Assembly (NCBI RefSeq): GCF_012641275.1
Contig: NZ_JABAIA010000004.1
Location: 850,716-914,715, forward strand
DNA from: Chitinophaga varians
GTDB lineage: Bacteria > Bacteroidota > Bacteroidia > Chitinophagales > Chitinophagaceae
DNA: 64,000 bases
Direction: 5' to 3'
Shown here: one piece after another, positions 43,296 through 51,781 of the stretch
Layout of the letters: every line of letters begins with the position of its first letter
Position numbering within the stretch: the first letter of the stretch is position 1
Position numbers and translations under genes: made by a program
Notes under the pieces: generated by a model
Database searches by the model: none
What the model saw: only the letters and a program-made list of their open reading frames with translations
What the model was told of the DNA's origin: nothing

Positions 43296-43326
43296 TTTGT
43301 AAAGTGGCATTAATTCATTATATTTG
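43296..43326 (+). promoter_or_regulatory. thrS promoter
   Basis: TTTG (43296-43299), N19, TATATTTG (43319-43326): a textbook Bacteroidota promoter. It implies a leader of about 170 nt before thrS, with a near-perfect small palindrome AATTCCTTGGAATT (43384-43397). No T-box features were recognised. Confidence 0.82.
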
Positions 43327-43504
43327 TAGACTTTGTTGACTTTCCGGACTGATACCCCACCGCTGCGCGGACCATTATTTTTAAATTCCTTGGAATTCGC
43401 TGGCGGACTAAGCAAAAAGCTAACAAACTATTTCTTAACTTCGCAAACATTTTATAAAGGAAATATAGCGCATATGAAAAAGTATGACGCTAACAGTAAA
43501 ACGT

Positions 43505-45445
43505 ATGATAAATATCACTTTTCCGGATGGCGCAGTTCGTCAGTATGAATCAGGAGTAACTGCATTGGACATTGCCAAATCCATCAGCGAAGGATTGGCA
43601 CGTAAAGTATTGGCTGCAAAAGTTAATGGGCAGGTAGTGGACGCTACACGCCCGGTTACAACGGATGCTACATTGCAGCTCCTGACGTGGACGGATACAG
43701 ATGGTAAATCCACCATGTGGCACTCTTCCGCGCACCTGATGGCCGAGGCCCTGGAAGCACTGTATCCCGGTGTGAAACTGGGTTACGGTCCCTCTATTGA
43801 AAACGGTTTTTATTACGATATTGATCTGGGCGACCGCACCATCTCCGAAGAGGACCTGAAAGCGATAGAAGCCAAGATGGTAGAGCTGTCCAAAAAGAAC
43901 AGCGAATACGTTCGCAAAGACGTGAGCAAAGCCGACGCACTGGCTTATTTCACTGAAAAAGGCGATCCCTACAAAATAGAAACCATCAATGAACTGCCCG
44001 ATGGAAGCATCACCTTCTATACCCAGGGCGGTTTTACAGACCTGTGCCGTGGCCCGCACATCCCGAACACGGGCTTTATCAAGTCCATTAAGCTGACCAG
44101 CATCGCAGGGGCTTACTGGCGTGGTAATGAGAAAAACAAGATGCTCACCCGCATCTATGGTATCACGTTCCCTAACCAGAAAGAGCTGGACGAATACCTG
44201 ACCCTGATCGAAGAAGCGAAAAAACGCGACCACCGCAAACTGGGCAAGGAACTGGAACTGTTCATGTTCTCTGAGAAAGTGGGACTGGGCCTTCCTATGT
44301 GGTTGCCTAAAGGCGCCATGCTGCGTGAACGCCTGCAACGTTTCCTCCAGGAAGCACAGCTGGCCAGCGGCTACCTGCCGGTAGTAACGCCGCACATCGG
44401 TAACAAAAACCTGTACGTGACTTCCGGTCACTACGAAAAATATGGCAAAGACAGTTTCCAGCCTATCCACACACCGGAAGAAGGCGAGGAGTTCATGCTG
44501 AAGCCCATGAACTGTCCACACCACTGCGAATTGTACAAAGGGTCTCCGAAGTCTTACAAAGACCTGCCGGTACGTTTCGCTGAATTCGGCACCGTATACC
44601 GCTACGAGCAGCACGGTGAACTGCACGGCCTTACCCGCGTAAGAGGGTTTACTCAGGACGATGCGCACCTGTTCTGCCGTCCTGACCAGGTGAAGGAAGA
44701 ATTCCAGAAAGTGATTGATCTGGTAATGTACGTGTTCAACAGCCTCAGCTTTACCGAATATACTGCCCAGATTTCCCTGCGCGACAAGGAAGACCGCAGC
44801 AAGTACATCGGTACGGAAGAGAACTGGAACCTGGCGGAGCAGGCGATCATTGAATCTGCGGCGGAGAAAGGACTGAACACCGTGATCGAATACGGTGAGG
44901 CTGCCTTCTACGGCCCGAAACTGGACTTCATGGTAAAAGACGCCCTTGGCCGTAAATGGCAGCTGGGCACCATCCAGGTAGACTACAACTTGCCGGAACG
45001 TTTTGAACTGGAATACATCGGCGCCGATAATCAGCGTCACCGTCCGGTAATGATCCACCGCGCACCGTTTGGCTCCCTGGAAAGGTTCATCGCCGTGCTG
45101 ATCGAGCACTGCGCAGGTAAATTCCCGCTATGGCTGGCACCTACCCAGGTGAAAATCCTGCCCATCAGCGAGAAAACCCAGGCCTATGCAGAAAAAGTAG
45201 CAGAATTGCTGAAAAAAGCGGAAATTCGCGCTGAGATTGACGACAGAAGCGAAAAAATAGGTAAGAAAATCCGCGATACGGAACTCGCTAAAGTACCATA
45301 TATGCTCGTTCTCGGTGAAAAAGAAGCAGCCGATAATATCGTGGCTGTTCGCCGGCAAGCCAAAGGTGACCTCGGAACCATGACCCTGGAACAGTTTACT
45401 GCACTGGTTAATGAAGAGGTGATCAACCGCAAGCCAATCGAGTAA
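43505..45445 (+). CDS. thrS: Threonyl-tRNA synthetase
   Basis: Class II aminoacyl-tRNA synthetase that charges tRNA-Thr. The start at 43505 ([17 protein letters not shown]) begins directly with the TGS domain; an ATG 21 bp upstream (43484) is possible. Domains: TGS (1-60), editing domain ([20 protein letters not shown] and the [14 protein letters not shown] motif), catalytic core ([14 protein letters not shown] with the zinc ligand Cys, [26 protein letters not shown]), and anticodon-binding domain ([20 protein letters not shown]). About 646 residues, standard. It precedes infC, as in many bacteria. Confidence 0.96.
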   Translation: MINITFPDGAVRQYESGVTALDIAKSISEGLARKVLAAKVNGQVVDATRPVTTDATLQLLTWTDTDGKSTMWHSSAHLMAEALEALYPGVKLGYGPSIENGFYYDIDLGDRTISEEDLKAIEAKMVELSKKNSEYVRKDVSKADALAYFTEKGDPYKIETINELPDGSITFYTQGGFTDLCRGPHIPNTGFIKSIKLTSIAGAYWRGNEKNKMLTRIYGITFPNQKELDEYLTLIEEAKKRDHRKLGKELELFMFSEKVGLGLPMWLPKGAMLRERLQRFLQEAQLASGYLPVVTPHIGNKNLYVTSGHYEKYGKDSFQPIHTPEEGEEFMLKPMNCPHHCELYKGSPKSYKDLPVRFAEFGTVYRYEQHGELHGLTRVRGFTQDDAHLFCRPDQVKEEFQKVIDLVMYVFNSLSFTEYTAQISLRDKEDRSKYIGTEENWNLAEQAIIESAAEKGLNTVIEYGEAAFYGPKLDFMVKDALGRKWQLGTIQVDYNLPERFELEYIGADNQRHRPVMIHRAPFGSLERFIAVLIEHCAGKFPLWLAPTQVKILPISEKTQAYAEKVAELLKKAEIRAEIDDRSEKIGKKIRDTELAKVPYMLVLGEKEAADNIVAVRRQAKGDLGTMTLEQFTALVNEEVINRKPIE

Positions 45446-45527
45446 CATACTTAAATGTGGAAAAGAAGTATATAAAACAATGAACATTCCTGAATTCAGG
45501 TATGTTAATTGCACGGAATTTTCCCCT

Positions 45528-45535
45528 TATTTTTG
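45528..45535 (+). promoter_or_regulatory. Putative infC promoter -7 element
   Basis: TATTTTTG (TAnnTTTG), 78 bp before infC. The leader just downstream holds a perfect 7-bp hairpin, GGTCCAT (45550-45556) with ATGGACC (45566-45572). An internal promoter would let infC be expressed apart from thrS. Confidence 0.55.
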
Positions 45536-45612
45536 TAGAAGTTGTTTTTGGTCCATGTGTGGGATATGGACCATGGACTATGAACAATAATTAATAAATC
45601 TTAATTTTTTTA

Positions 45613-46272
45613 ATGCAACAAAAACCCAGACCAAATTTTGGCGGTAATAATCGGGGCAGAAACCCGAATTTCCGCAGGGAACAACAACAAGAACACCGGA
45701 CCAACAGAATGATCCGTGTTCCTGAGGTCAGACTGGTAGGTGAAAATGTGGAGGTCGGCGTTTACAGAACGGAGGACGCCCTGCGTATGGCCGAGGAACA
45801 AGGCCTCGACCTCGTGGAAATATCCCCTAATGCTGCGCCCCCCGTATGCCGTATCATCGACTACAATAAATTCCTTTACGAAAAGAAAAAGAAGGAAAAG
45901 GAAATGAAGGCGAAGGCGCACAAAAGCGAGGTGAAAGAAATCCGCTTTACGCCTAACACCGACGATCATGACTTTGACTTTAAAGCTAAACATGCGGAGA
46001 ACTTCCTGAAAGAAGGTAACAAGGTGAAAACCTATGTACAGTTCAAGGGCCGTGCTATCATGTTTAAGGAGCGTGGAGAGCTGATCCTGCTGAAGTTCGC
46101 TGAAAGGCTGGCTGAAGTAGGTGGCCTGGAAAGCATGCCTACCATGGAAGGTAAACGCATGATCGCCATCTTCGCACCAAAAGCTGCCAAGAAAAAAGAA
46201 AAGGAACCTAAAGAACCAAGAGAGCCGAAAGAGCCTCGCGTTGCTGAAAGCAAACCCGAAGACAAAGCTTAA
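45613..46272 (+). CDS. infC: Translation initiation factor IF-3
   Basis: 219 residues. It binds the 30S subunit and checks start-codon pairing. The N-terminal domain has NRMIRVPEVRLVGENVEVGVY and LRMAEEQGLDLVEISPNAAPPVCRIIDYNKFLYE; the C-terminal domain has KEIRFTPNTDDHDFDFKAKH and VQFKGRAIMFKERGE. A charged N-terminal stretch (QQKPRPNFGGNNRGRNPNF) and a Lys/Glu/Pro-rich tail (KEKEPKEPREPKEPR) extend it beyond the usual about 180 residues; both are common in Bacteroidota. It is followed by a terminator; no rpmI or rplT follows. Confidence 0.95.
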   Translation: MQQKPRPNFGGNNRGRNPNFRREQQQEHRTNRMIRVPEVRLVGENVEVGVYRTEDALRMAEEQGLDLVEISPNAAPPVCRIIDYNKFLYEKKKKEKEMKAKAHKSEVKEIRFTPNTDDHDFDFKAKHAENFLKEGNKVKTYVQFKGRAIMFKERGELILLKFAERLAEVGGLESMPTMEGKRMIAIFAPKAAKKKEKEPKEPREPKEPRVAESKPEDKA

Positions 46273-46289
46273 CGGTATCAAATTTATAC

Positions 46290-46332
46290 AGCGGCACCAG
46301 CAGGTATCATCTACCTGCTGTGCCGCTTTTTT
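46290..46332 (+). terminator. Terminator after infC
   Basis: AGCGGCACCAGCAGGTA (46290-46306) pairs, with one bulge, with TACCTGCTGTGCCGCT, followed by a T-run to about 46332. Confidence 0.9.
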
Positions 46333-46435
46333 GTTGGATAAATACGGCTGCGGCAGCATTGCAGATAGCGCTCGTACGACAGCTGTACGTAGTTTAAAGT
46401 GCTGTCCATAACCCCCTGAAAGCGATGCCCGTTTC

Positions 46436-46951
46436 TCAACTGATATCCTTCATTACCTTTTTGGCCCGTGAACGAATACCGGGAGAAGGGTCATGCTCCA
46501 GCAGGTCTTCCAGCAGTATGCGTATTTCATTCTTGATGTCAGGGTAGGCCTGTGCGAGATTAGATAGTATGGTCATGGAAAAGGCCTTAATGGCAATCAT
46601 TTCTTTCGGGTCTTCCAGGTACTGAAAACAGGCGTTCATTACCGGGCCATGCAGCTCGGGCGGGAGGGGCATGTGCTGCATCACCCGCAGCACATTTCGT
46701 TTTACAGCGGAGGGCAGCCCGGCTGTCTCCATACGGGCCACCATTTCCGGCAGGTGCGGAGTCATTAGCTCGGAGTGTTTTTCTGCCACCAGGCTGATGA
46801 TCCAGGCGCTTCGTTGCACCACCCGGTATTCATCCTCCAGAAACAGCTGCATCAGCTGCGAGAACCGTTTGGCATCACCGCCAATCCAGCCGGCGATATA
46901 GAGGGAATGTTCCTTGCTGTGGGCCGATAGTATTTCTTCTCTGAGTTTCAT
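46436..46951 (-). CDS. HEAT-repeat-like protein
   Basis: 171-residue all-helical cytoplasmic protein with about four HEAT-like helical pairs (RFSQLMQLFLEDEYRVVQRSAWIISLVAEKH; MVARMETAGLPSAVKRNVLRVMQ; DPKEMIAIKAFSMTILSNLAQAY; DPSPGIRSRAKKVMKDI). No catalytic motif. It lies 17 bp downstream of the PhnZ-like gene on the same strand, so it is likely co-transcribed. A role as a small scaffold is plausible; function unknown. Confidence 0.78.
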   Translation of the reverse strand: MKLREEILSAHSKEHSLYIAGWIGGDAKRFSQLMQLFLEDEYRVVQRSAWIISLVAEKHSELMTPHLPEMVARMETAGLPSAVKRNVLRVMQHMPLPPELHGPVMNACFQYLEDPKEMIAIKAFSMTILSNLAQAYPDIKNEIRILLEDLLEHDPSPGIRSRAKKVMKDIS

Positions 46952-46968
46952 ACTACGGCAATATAGAA

Positions 46969-47556
46969 TTAATCTCCCAGTTGTCCATATGCCAGCAGGT
47001 AACGCTGCATACGCATACGCATTCTGTCCAGGTCGGGCTGAAGCACCGGAGTGTCCGGATCTTTGCCCATATCGTCCCAGATCCTTAACTGGATGTATTG
47101 TTCGAATAACGGATCGGCACGGAAGACTTTTGCTTCGGAAGCTGTCATGGGGCCGCCCTGGTACCGCAAAGTTTCCTTGCTCGCTTCTGAGAGCGTATCA
47201 TAGTAGGCGCTGTCTGTCCACGTGAGATACCTTTTGGCAGCCACATGGCTGGCCACCAACTGGCCCATTCTTGGGGGAAACCCGCAGGAAGTAAGATAAC
47301 GGTACCCTATGGTATCGTGTGCCTGCGCGCCATAGATGTCCATCTGGTCGTCATTTTCAAAGAAATGGCCGATGTCGTGCAGAAAAGCGGCCAGTATCAT
47401 TTCATCATCTGAACCGGTCTGTTCGGCTATGAGGGCGGATTGCATCATGTGCATCAGCATAGTCACCTGTTCTCCGTAGGCATGGTGGCCGTATTGCTCG
47501 TACAAACCAAAAAGTTCGTCTACCACAGCATTGGCCCGGATTTCTCTACTGTTCAT
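46969..47556 (-). CDS. PhnZ-like HD-domain oxygenase
   Basis: 195-residue HD-superfamily protein. The HD motif is FLHDIGHFF with upstream His (MLMHMMQSALIAEQTG) and a downstream His (VASHVAAKRYL). The sequence YLTWTDSAYYDTLSEASKETLRYQGGPMT is close to the pattern of PhnZ, a di-iron enzyme that cleaves the C-P bond of 2-amino-1-hydroxyethylphosphonate. The PhnY partner is not adjacent, and no other phosphonate gene is visible. Family-level similarity only; the substrate may differ. It is co-oriented with the HEAT protein. Confidence 0.78.
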   Translation of the reverse strand: MNSREIRANAVVDELFGLYEQYGHHAYGEQVTMLMHMMQSALIAEQTGSDDEMILAAFLHDIGHFFENDDQMDIYGAQAHDTIGYRYLTSCGFPPRMGQLVASHVAAKRYLTWTDSAYYDTLSEASKETLRYQGGPMTASEAKVFRADPLFEQYIQLRIWDDMGKDPDTPVLQPDLDRMRMRMQRYLLAYGQLGD

Positions 47557-47682
47557 TTCGTTTATGGGTTTACGTTAGGGGGCAAATTTCAGCCTATTAA
47601 TTTCGTAAAAATTTGGCGGGCCGGTGTTACGGGAATATTAATTTTCACTGCTGCCGCAGTGGGAGCAATACGGTAATAACCG

Positions 47683-47690
47683 TACCTTTG
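47683..47690 (+). promoter_or_regulatory. -7 element of the CDF transporter gene
   Basis: TACCTTTG, an exact TAnnTTTG match, 30 bp before the TTG start at 47720. The -33 box is not clear. Confidence 0.6.
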
Positions 47691-47719
47691 TACTTTCACA
47701 CCCATACAATCTGATCTAC

Positions 47720-48697
47720 TTGCTAAGAAGAGAATTACGCGTCATCCTGGTGTCGCTTGTCGTTAGTTTCATCCTGACCATGGCCAAATTCCTGGCTTAC
47801 TATCTGACCCATTCCGTGGCCATTCTTTCTGATGCTATGGAGTCTATTATTAACGTGGTGGCGGGAGGTTTTGCGAGTTACAGCATCTACCTGTCCGGTA
47901 AACCCAAAGATGCCAATCACCCTTACGGGCATGGCAAGGTAGAGTTTTTCTCCATCGGTTTTGAAGGCGCCATGATTTTCTTTGCGGGGGTGCTCATCCT
48001 TGTTAAAGCCGCACAGTATTTTATTTCACCGAAGGAACTGCACGAAATGAGCAGCGGCTTATGGCTGCTGGGTTCTACCACACTGGCCAACCTGCTGCTG
48101 GGGCTGTACCTGATCCGTTCCGGCCGCAAGCTGGGTTCTATCACCCTGCGGGGTAACGGTCAGCATATCATGACCGACGTATACAGCAGCGTAGGCCTGA
48201 TCATCGCGCTGGGCGTAATCCATTTCACCGGCTGGAACTGGCTGGACCCGGCCGTTTCCGTATTGATGGGCGTCCTTATCCTCACCAACGGGTATCAGCT
48301 CATGCGGCGTTCTATTTCCGGCCTGATGGATGAAACAGACATGCAGGTGGTGGACAAGGTAATTGCCATTCTCTCCGCCGAAAGGGTGCCCAATTGGATC
48401 GACATTCACAACATGCGGGTGCAACAATACGGCAACAATTACCATATCGATTGTCATATTACCATGCCCTATTACCTCACGCTGACGGAAGCACATGATG
48501 AAATGAAGCGGGTGGAAGTGCTCGTCAATAAAGGATTTGAAGGGAGCGAGGTGGAATTCTTTATTCATATGGACCCCTGCATTCCCACCTGTTGCCATTA
48601 CTGCCTGAAGGAAGCATGCCCTGTGAGGAAACATGCTTTTACCGGAGAAATCACGTGGACGCGGGACAACGTGCTGCCGAACCGCAAACACGGGTAA
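47720..48697 (+). CDS. Cation diffusion facilitator (CDF) transporter with Cys-rich tail
   Basis: 325 residues starting at TTG (47720); the alternative first ATG (47780) would remove the first membrane helix. Helices include LRVILVSLVVSFILTMAKFLAYYL and the metal-site segment LSDAMESIINVVAGG. HPYGHGKVEFFSIGFEG and DVYSSVGLIIALG are CDF signatures; the latter has the second Asp of the HxxxD-type site. The C-terminal domain runs to about residue 290. It ends in a Cys/His-rich segment, HMDPCIPTCCHYCLKEACPVR, which could add metal binding; I do not recall this as general in the family. Probably exports zinc or another divalent cation. Confidence 0.9.
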   Translation: MLRRELRVILVSLVVSFILTMAKFLAYYLTHSVAILSDAMESIINVVAGGFASYSIYLSGKPKDANHPYGHGKVEFFSIGFEGAMIFFAGVLILVKAAQYFISPKELHEMSSGLWLLGSTTLANLLLGLYLIRSGRKLGSITLRGNGQHIMTDVYSSVGLIIALGVIHFTGWNWLDPAVSVLMGVLILTNGYQLMRRSISGLMDETDMQVVDKVIAILSAERVPNWIDIHNMRVQQYGNNYHIDCHITMPYYLTLTEAHDEMKRVEVLVNKGFEGSEVEFFIHMDPCIPTCCHYCLKEACPVRKHAFTGEITWTRDNVLPNRKHG

Positions 48698-48723
48698 ACG
48701 ACGAATATCCATCAACATAAAAT

Positions 48724-48765
48724 AACCAAGGGGCGAAGGTCATTACTGATCTTCGCCCCTTGGTT
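48724..48765. terminator. Bidirectional terminator between CDF and serine hydrolase genes
   Basis: AACCAAGGGGCGAAG (48724-48738) pairs perfectly with CTTCGCCCCTTGGTT (48751-48765) around 12 nt. Confidence 0.9.
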
Positions 48766-48789
48766 TATATACATTTTATACTACGTGAT

Positions 48790-50001
48790 CTATTCTGCAC
48801 CGGCTTCTTCACCATCGCCATGGCCCATCATTTCGCGGATAGGCTTCACCGCCTGGTAAATACCGCGGTTGTATTTGTTGCCCAGGATGATCAGGGTAGT
48901 AGTGTCTTGTACAAAGCGATAAAACACGGTGTTATTACCATGCCACCAGCCATTGTGGTACACAATGTTTTTGGTGCTGTCAGGATATACCATCAAACGC
49001 CATCCCAGGCCGTAATTGCGGATGCCGGGTTTTTCATGGCTGTAGGGGGTATAGGCGGCTTTCAGCGTGGCAGAATCCAGCAGTTGGCCGGAATACAACG
49101 CCTGGTCCCATTTGAGCATGTCACGGGCAGTGCTGTAAATGCCTTTGTCGCCCATTACGCCATCGAAGTATGTATCTGGTTCAGCCTGGCCATTGTATTT
49201 ATGGCTTTGGGTCTGATGACGCCGTGTCGCTGAAGCCGGGTCATAAACAAAAGTATTGACCATCTGCAGCGGCTTAAAAAAAGTTTGCTGCATGAAGTCG
49301 GCGTATTTCTGCCCGGTGGCCTTTTCTATAATGGAGGCGAGCAGGAGATAGTTGGTATTGCAATACTGGAAGTGTGTGTCGGGCAAGTGCTGGATGGGCG
49401 GCTTGTGTTGTTCCATCAGGCGGATCACCTGATCGTTAGTGATAAAAGCTGCCTGGTCTTTCCAGAGGCTGTCGCAGAAATAAAGATAGTTGGGCAGGCC
49501 GCTGCGGTGGTTCAGCAGCATGCGTACATTGATCCCTTTGTAGGGGAATTCGGGGAAGAATTTCTGAATGGAATCTTCGAGGCTCAGTTTCTTTTTTTCT
49601 GCCAGCCACAGCACAGCCGCGCCGGTAAAGGTTTTGGAGACTGATGCCAATTGAAAGGCGGAGCTGTCTACTACCGGTGTTTTAGTTCGGTAGTTTTCCA
49701 AACCATGGTATTGTTCAAAAATGATAACACCTTTTTTAGCTACCAGGATAGCGCCGTTAAAGCCGCTGCGCAAGAGTTTCCCGGTATAAAATGCATTCAG
49801 TTCCCGTTGTAATTGTACGGTGCGCGGTGCTTTAAGAACGGCTTCCCGCTGTGCTTCTGTTAAATTAAGCGTATACAGCGTGCTGTCTGATATGGCTTTT
49901 TTTCTGTTCGCTTCCTTGCGTGCTGCATTGCCCTGGCAGCTGGAGATAATGGCAATTCCCGTGATAGATAAGATGATGCTTACTGCTTTCAATCGCTTCA
50001 T
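48790..50001 (-). CDS. Beta-lactamase-family serine hydrolase (lipoprotein)
   Basis: 403 residues. The signal ends in a lipobox (IIISSC, Cys22). The class C-type motifs are S120-VSK123 (FQLASVSKTFTG) and Y213-CN (FQYCNTNY); a third motif equivalent (YHNGWWHGN) lies near residue 345. Members include esterases, D-aminopeptidases and carboxypeptidase-like enzymes rather than true beta-lactamases. Periplasmic or outer membrane location is likely. Monocistronic, convergent with the CDF gene. Substrate unknown. Confidence 0.88.
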   Translation of the reverse strand: MKRLKAVSIILSITGIAIISSCQGNAARKEANRKKAISDSTLYTLNLTEAQREAVLKAPRTVQLQRELNAFYTGKLLRSGFNGAILVAKKGVIIFEQYHGLENYRTKTPVVDSSAFQLASVSKTFTGAAVLWLAEKKKLSLEDSIQKFFPEFPYKGINVRMLLNHRSGLPNYLYFCDSLWKDQAAFITNDQVIRLMEQHKPPIQHLPDTHFQYCNTNYLLLASIIEKATGQKYADFMQQTFFKPLQMVNTFVYDPASATRRHQTQSHKYNGQAEPDTYFDGVMGDKGIYSTARDMLKWDQALYSGQLLDSATLKAAYTPYSHEKPGIRNYGLGWRLMVYPDSTKNIVYHNGWWHGNNTVFYRFVQDTTTLIILGNKYNRGIYQAVKPIREMMGHGDGEEAGAE

Positions 50002-50211
50002 TAGAGGTGATTCACTGACTTACTTAATGCTTATTCTCTCTCAATATTTTCAAGGCGTTAAAATTATACTCATTGTCAATGTGTACCAAATATTACCAGG
50101 CATCCAACCCGCTTTTAATATATTTTTAAGCCCGTTGATTATTAAATCATCAAAAAAACGAGGGGTAGATACCTGTTTTTTTGATAAAAATCGAATTTGA
50201 CTATGGCAGTA
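50002..50211. other. Upstream region of serA and serine hydrolase genes
   Basis: AT-rich, divergent intergenic region; no supported ORF. Holds the serA promoter at its right end. Confidence 0.4.
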
Positions 50212-50242
50212 TTTGATTATTCCCCAACATAGAGTAGGTTTG
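50212..50242 (+). promoter_or_regulatory. serA promoter
   Basis: TTTG (50212-50215), N19, TAGGTTTG (50235-50242): exact Bacteroidota consensus. The predicted leader is about 75 nt. Confidence 0.82.
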
Positions 50243-50323
50243 TGCCTTGTTTGTTGTCCCGCGTAACCGCAATTATTAAGCCAATTGCAAGGATAAAATA
50301 TACATATAATTCTTAATAATATT

Positions 50324-51559
50324 ATGGAACAGGTAAAGTCTACAAGTTATCCGAAAGAAAAGATCAGCATTTTATTGTTGGAGAATATCAGTGACGCCGC
50401 TGTGGCAGAATTCACCGCTGCGGGCTATTCGGTACGCAAAGTGGCCGGAGCGCTCAGTGAGGCAGATCTGATCAACGAAATCAAGGATGTTCATTTATTA
50501 GGTATCCGTTCCAAAACACAAGTCACCCGCAAAGTGCTGGAGGCTGCAAAAAAGCTGCAGGCCATCGGTTGTTTTTGTATCGGTACCAACCAGGTAGACC
50601 TTAAAGCAGCCACAGAACATGGTGTGGCCGTTTTCAACGCCCCTTATTCCAACACCCGTTCTGTAGCTGAACTGGTGATTGGGTTGTCTATTGTATTGAT
50701 CCGTCGTATCGTTGATAAAAATGCGGCCGCGCATAACGGCATCTGGATGAAAGAAGCCAAGGGCAGTTATGAGCTGAGAGGTAAAACGCTCGGTATCGTC
50801 GGCTATGGCAACATCGGTAGCCAGGTGAGCGTGCTGGCCGAAGGAATGGGCATGAACGTGATGTATTATGACGCAGAAACCAAATTGCCGCTGGGCAACG
50901 CTGTACAGCAGCGCTCCCTGAAAGAGCTGTTTGAACAGGCGGACATCATCTCCCTCCATGTGCCTTCCAACAGGTCCACCGAGATGATGATCAACCGGGA
51001 AACCCTTTCCTACGTGAAAAAAGGCGCCATCTTCCTGAACTACGCCAGGGGAGAAGTAGTTGACCTCGAAGCCCTGAAAGAAGCGCTGGAAAGCGGTCAG
51101 CTGTCCGGTGCCGCAGTAGACGTGTTTCCTGTAGAGCCGGAAAAAAACGGTGCTGCGTTCAGCACCCCGCTGCAGAAATTGTCCAACGTGATCCTGACAC
51201 CGCATATCGGTGGCAGTACGGAAGAAGCGCAGCATAACATCGGCCTGGACGTAAGCGCCAAACTGCTCAACTATCTCGAGAAAGGCGCCAGCTTTGGGTC
51301 TCATACCGTGCCTGCCATCAGCGTGCCGCCAATAGAAAACACCCATCGTATCCTGCACGTACACCAGAACGTGCCGGGCGTACTGTCTGCCATCAACACC
51401 GCCCTGTCTGAAAATAAAATCAATATCCTCGGACAGTACCTTAAAACCAATGATCAGATTGGTTATGTAGTACTCGATGTAGACCGGCAGCTGTCCCAGG
51501 AAGCCCTGGCATTGCTGAAAGACGTGAAACATACGATCAAAGCCAGACTGCTCTATTAA
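50324..51559 (+). CDS. serA: D-3-phosphoglycerate dehydrogenase
   Basis: 411-residue first enzyme of serine synthesis; oxidises 3-phosphoglycerate with NAD. The start at 50324 gives a family-typical N-terminus. The NAD fold has GKTLGIVGYGNIGSQVS; catalytic Arg lies in NYARGEVVDLEAL, His in LTPHIGGSTEEAQ. The C-terminal ACT domain (about 335-411, NTHRILHVHQNVPGVLSAIN) binds serine for feedback inhibition. The length matches the E. coli type. Monocistronic; a family B palindrome follows. Confidence 0.93.
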   Translation: MEQVKSTSYPKEKISILLLENISDAAVAEFTAAGYSVRKVAGALSEADLINEIKDVHLLGIRSKTQVTRKVLEAAKKLQAIGCFCIGTNQVDLKAATEHGVAVFNAPYSNTRSVAELVIGLSIVLIRRIVDKNAAAHNGIWMKEAKGSYELRGKTLGIVGYGNIGSQVSVLAEGMGMNVMYYDAETKLPLGNAVQQRSLKELFEQADIISLHVPSNRSTEMMINRETLSYVKKGAIFLNYARGEVVDLEALKEALESGQLSGAAVDVFPVEPEKNGAAFSTPLQKLSNVILTPHIGGSTEEAQHNIGLDVSAKLLNYLEKGASFGSHTVPAISVPPIENTHRILHVHQNVPGVLSAINTALSENKINILGQYLKTNDQIGYVVLDVDRQLSQEALALLKDVKHTIKARLLY

Positions 51560-51573
51560 TTGAATATTTTCCC

Positions 51574-51640
51574 ATTTTGTTATTTGGTTATTTATGGGCT
51601 ACCTTTCCGTGGCAGCCTGTAAATAATCAAATAACAAAAT
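51574..51640. repeat. Family B palindromic repeat (copy 3)
   Basis: ATTTTGTTATTTGGTTATTT (from 51574, arm extends 1 more base to 51594) pairs with 51620-51640 with one G-U. The loop includes ACCTTTCCGTG (51601-51611), which also occurs in family A copy 1 (20370-20380). Confidence 0.85.
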
Positions 51641-51781
51641 CTTTAAATCCCCAAATACCGGTTCTGTCTTCCCGACTGACCGTTTCATCGATTCTTTTTC
51701 CTGCCTTCCCCGCTTTTTATGTAAATTGTTTCAGATTTGTTTGTTATCCTTGCAAGCGTAAACAGCAATCAAAACAAAAGC

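Noticed and set aside
43218..43375. 10-bp inverted repeat ATGGTCCGCG / CGCGGACCAT around the thrS promoter
   Set aside because: The left arm lies upstream of the predicted start site, so it cannot fold in the mRNA; may be chance.
43327..43504. T-box leader for thrS
   Set aside because: No specifier loop, T-box or terminator/antiterminator pair seen, and T-boxes are not expected in Bacteroidota.
43550..45109. A 519-codon open frame antisense to thrS
   Set aside because: Phe/His/Gln-rich shadow composition; no signal, domain or start context, and thrS is certain.
50498..51532. A 344-codon antisense frame over serA
   Set aside because: Shadow of a certain conserved gene; no recognisable domain.
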